Positions 63,622 to 64,000 of a DNA stretch of 64,000 bases are shown here, one piece after another. The stretch is from positions 933,001 through 997,000 of the forward strand of contig NC_007761.1 in NCBI RefSeq assembly GCF_000092045.1, read 5' to 3'. The notes under the pieces were generated by a model. It saw only the letters and a list, made by a program, of their open reading frames with translations. It had not been told where the DNA came from and searched no databases. Origin of the DNA: Rhizobium etli CFN 42 (GTDB taxonomy: Bacteria > Pseudomonadota > Alphaproteobacteria > Rhizobiales > Rhizobiaceae). The stretch's first letter is position 1. Each line of letters opens with the position of its first letter. A program made the position numbers and the translations under genes.

Positions 63622-64000
63622 ATGGCTTCCGCCACCAATGATGGCCGGCCGCGGAGGCTGAAGCCAATGCCGAAGAAAGCTAGATCCTATCTCGGCCGGC
63701 TGGCAGGCGCGACCGACCAGCTCTTTAGGGGGGAAGCAATCGAGCAGTTTGCGGCGATCTGTTACCGAAAAGTCGGCGACAACTTGGTTGAGGTCCTCCT
63801 GATCACATCGCGCGACAGTGGCCGCTGGATCATTCCCAAGGGCTGGCCTATTGCGAAGCTCGCACCCCACCAGGTTGCCGAGCGCGAGGCTTGGGAGGAG
63901 GCCGGGGTGAAGGGTAAGGCCAGGAAGCGCCTGTTTGGCTTCTACACCTATATCAAGATGCTGGCCAACGGTGAACGCGTTCCTTCCGTCGTTCAGGTCC
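63622..64000 (+). CDS. NUDIX hydrolase, N-terminal part
   Basis: The first 126 codons of a NUDIX gene running off the right edge. The NUDIX box GWPIAKLAPHQVAEREAWEE with the following AGVKG lies near residues 75-99, fitting GX5EX7REUXEEXGU except at the first Glu position, which is not clearly acidic. The N-terminal basic stretch (RPRRLKPMPKKARSYLG) is variable in the family. It may act on diphosphoinositol or nucleoside diphosphate derivatives. AGGAGATTACC precedes ATG 63622. It is divergent from the DUF47-pit operon. Confidence 0.85.
   Translation, partial: MASATNDGRPRRLKPMPKKARSYLGRLAGATDQLFRGEAIEQFAAICYRKVGDNLVEVLLITSRDSGRWIIPKGWPIAKLAPHQVAEREAWEEAGVKGKARKRLFGFYTYIKMLANGERVPSVVQV

Overview
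The window looks like a chromosomal segment of a Rhizobium species, probably of the R. leguminosarum/R. etli group. It is GC-rich with strong GC3 bias. It carries rhizobial hallmarks: a matR-matABC malonate locus, bioMNY, DUF1217, DUF6101, DUF982, DUF1344 and BA14K proteins, a DUF47-pit pair with a Pho box, and several copies of a palindromic intergenic mosaic repeat that I compare to RIME elements. No rRNA or tRNA gene, CRISPR array, prophage or intact insertion sequence is visible. Names rest on motif recognition by eye; no database search was possible.

Layout. 1-8.3 kb holds housekeeping genes: partial glyS, tex, cfa, a histidine phosphatase, a MipA/OmpV outer-membrane protein, ubiA and a DUF6101 gene. 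8.5-11.9 kb is one very large DUF1217 protein built from about ten tandem units. 12-15.1 kb has a GlcD-type FAD oxidase, a Sua5-type tRNA enzyme and an unknown gene. 15.5-18.4 kb has an orphan Rieske oxygenase, a BA14K gene, a DUF982 gene and a decayed second copy of the BA14K 3' end. 18.4-26.7 kb has a CorA/ZntB transporter, an acyl-CoA dehydrogenase with enoyl-CoA hydratase, an MBL hydrolase, a divergent SDR/HxlR pair sharing a perfect inverted repeat, and two RNA methyltransferases (TlyA and a TrmA/RlmD type) overlapping by 4 nt. 27-34.4 kb has a chemoreceptor, dxs, a pirin, an SDR, xseB and an HDAC-like deacetylase.

34.6-40.2 kb carries a thioesterase and the malonate system: a GntR regulator divergent from malonyl-CoA decarboxylase, malonyl-CoA synthetase and a malonate carrier. 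Together these import malonate, activate it to malonyl-CoA and decarboxylate it to acetyl-CoA. 40.4-45.3 kb is more accessory: a LuxR-type regulator, an orphan ectoine-synthase-like gene next to a divergent LysR gene, a 670-bp gap without a gene, a small Gly/Asp-rich membrane protein with its own terminator, and an acyltransferase. 45.4-47.3 kb is the biotin uptake operon bioMNY. 47.7-51.3 kb has a YcaQ-type glycosylase and a divergent NmrA/LysR pair.

A 359-bp element with 34-bp inverted termini follows and supplies the stop codon of the LysR gene. 51.7-58.8 kb is a conserved block: ribB with a degenerate second domain, aroC, a DUF1344 gene, a histidine phosphatase, fabI, a J-domain protein, a lipoprotein and pdxH. 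58.8-64 kb has a polysaccharide deacetylase, a D,D-carboxypeptidase with a SPOR tail, a MazG-like enzyme, the DUF47-pit phosphate transporter pair with a Pho box upstream, and the start of a NUDIX gene.

The observations most worth a second look are the DUF1217 repeat expansion, the terminal-inverted-repeat element at 51254-51612, the orphan ectC with its three metal-binding residues intact, the HxlR operator, the Pho box and the BA14K relic.
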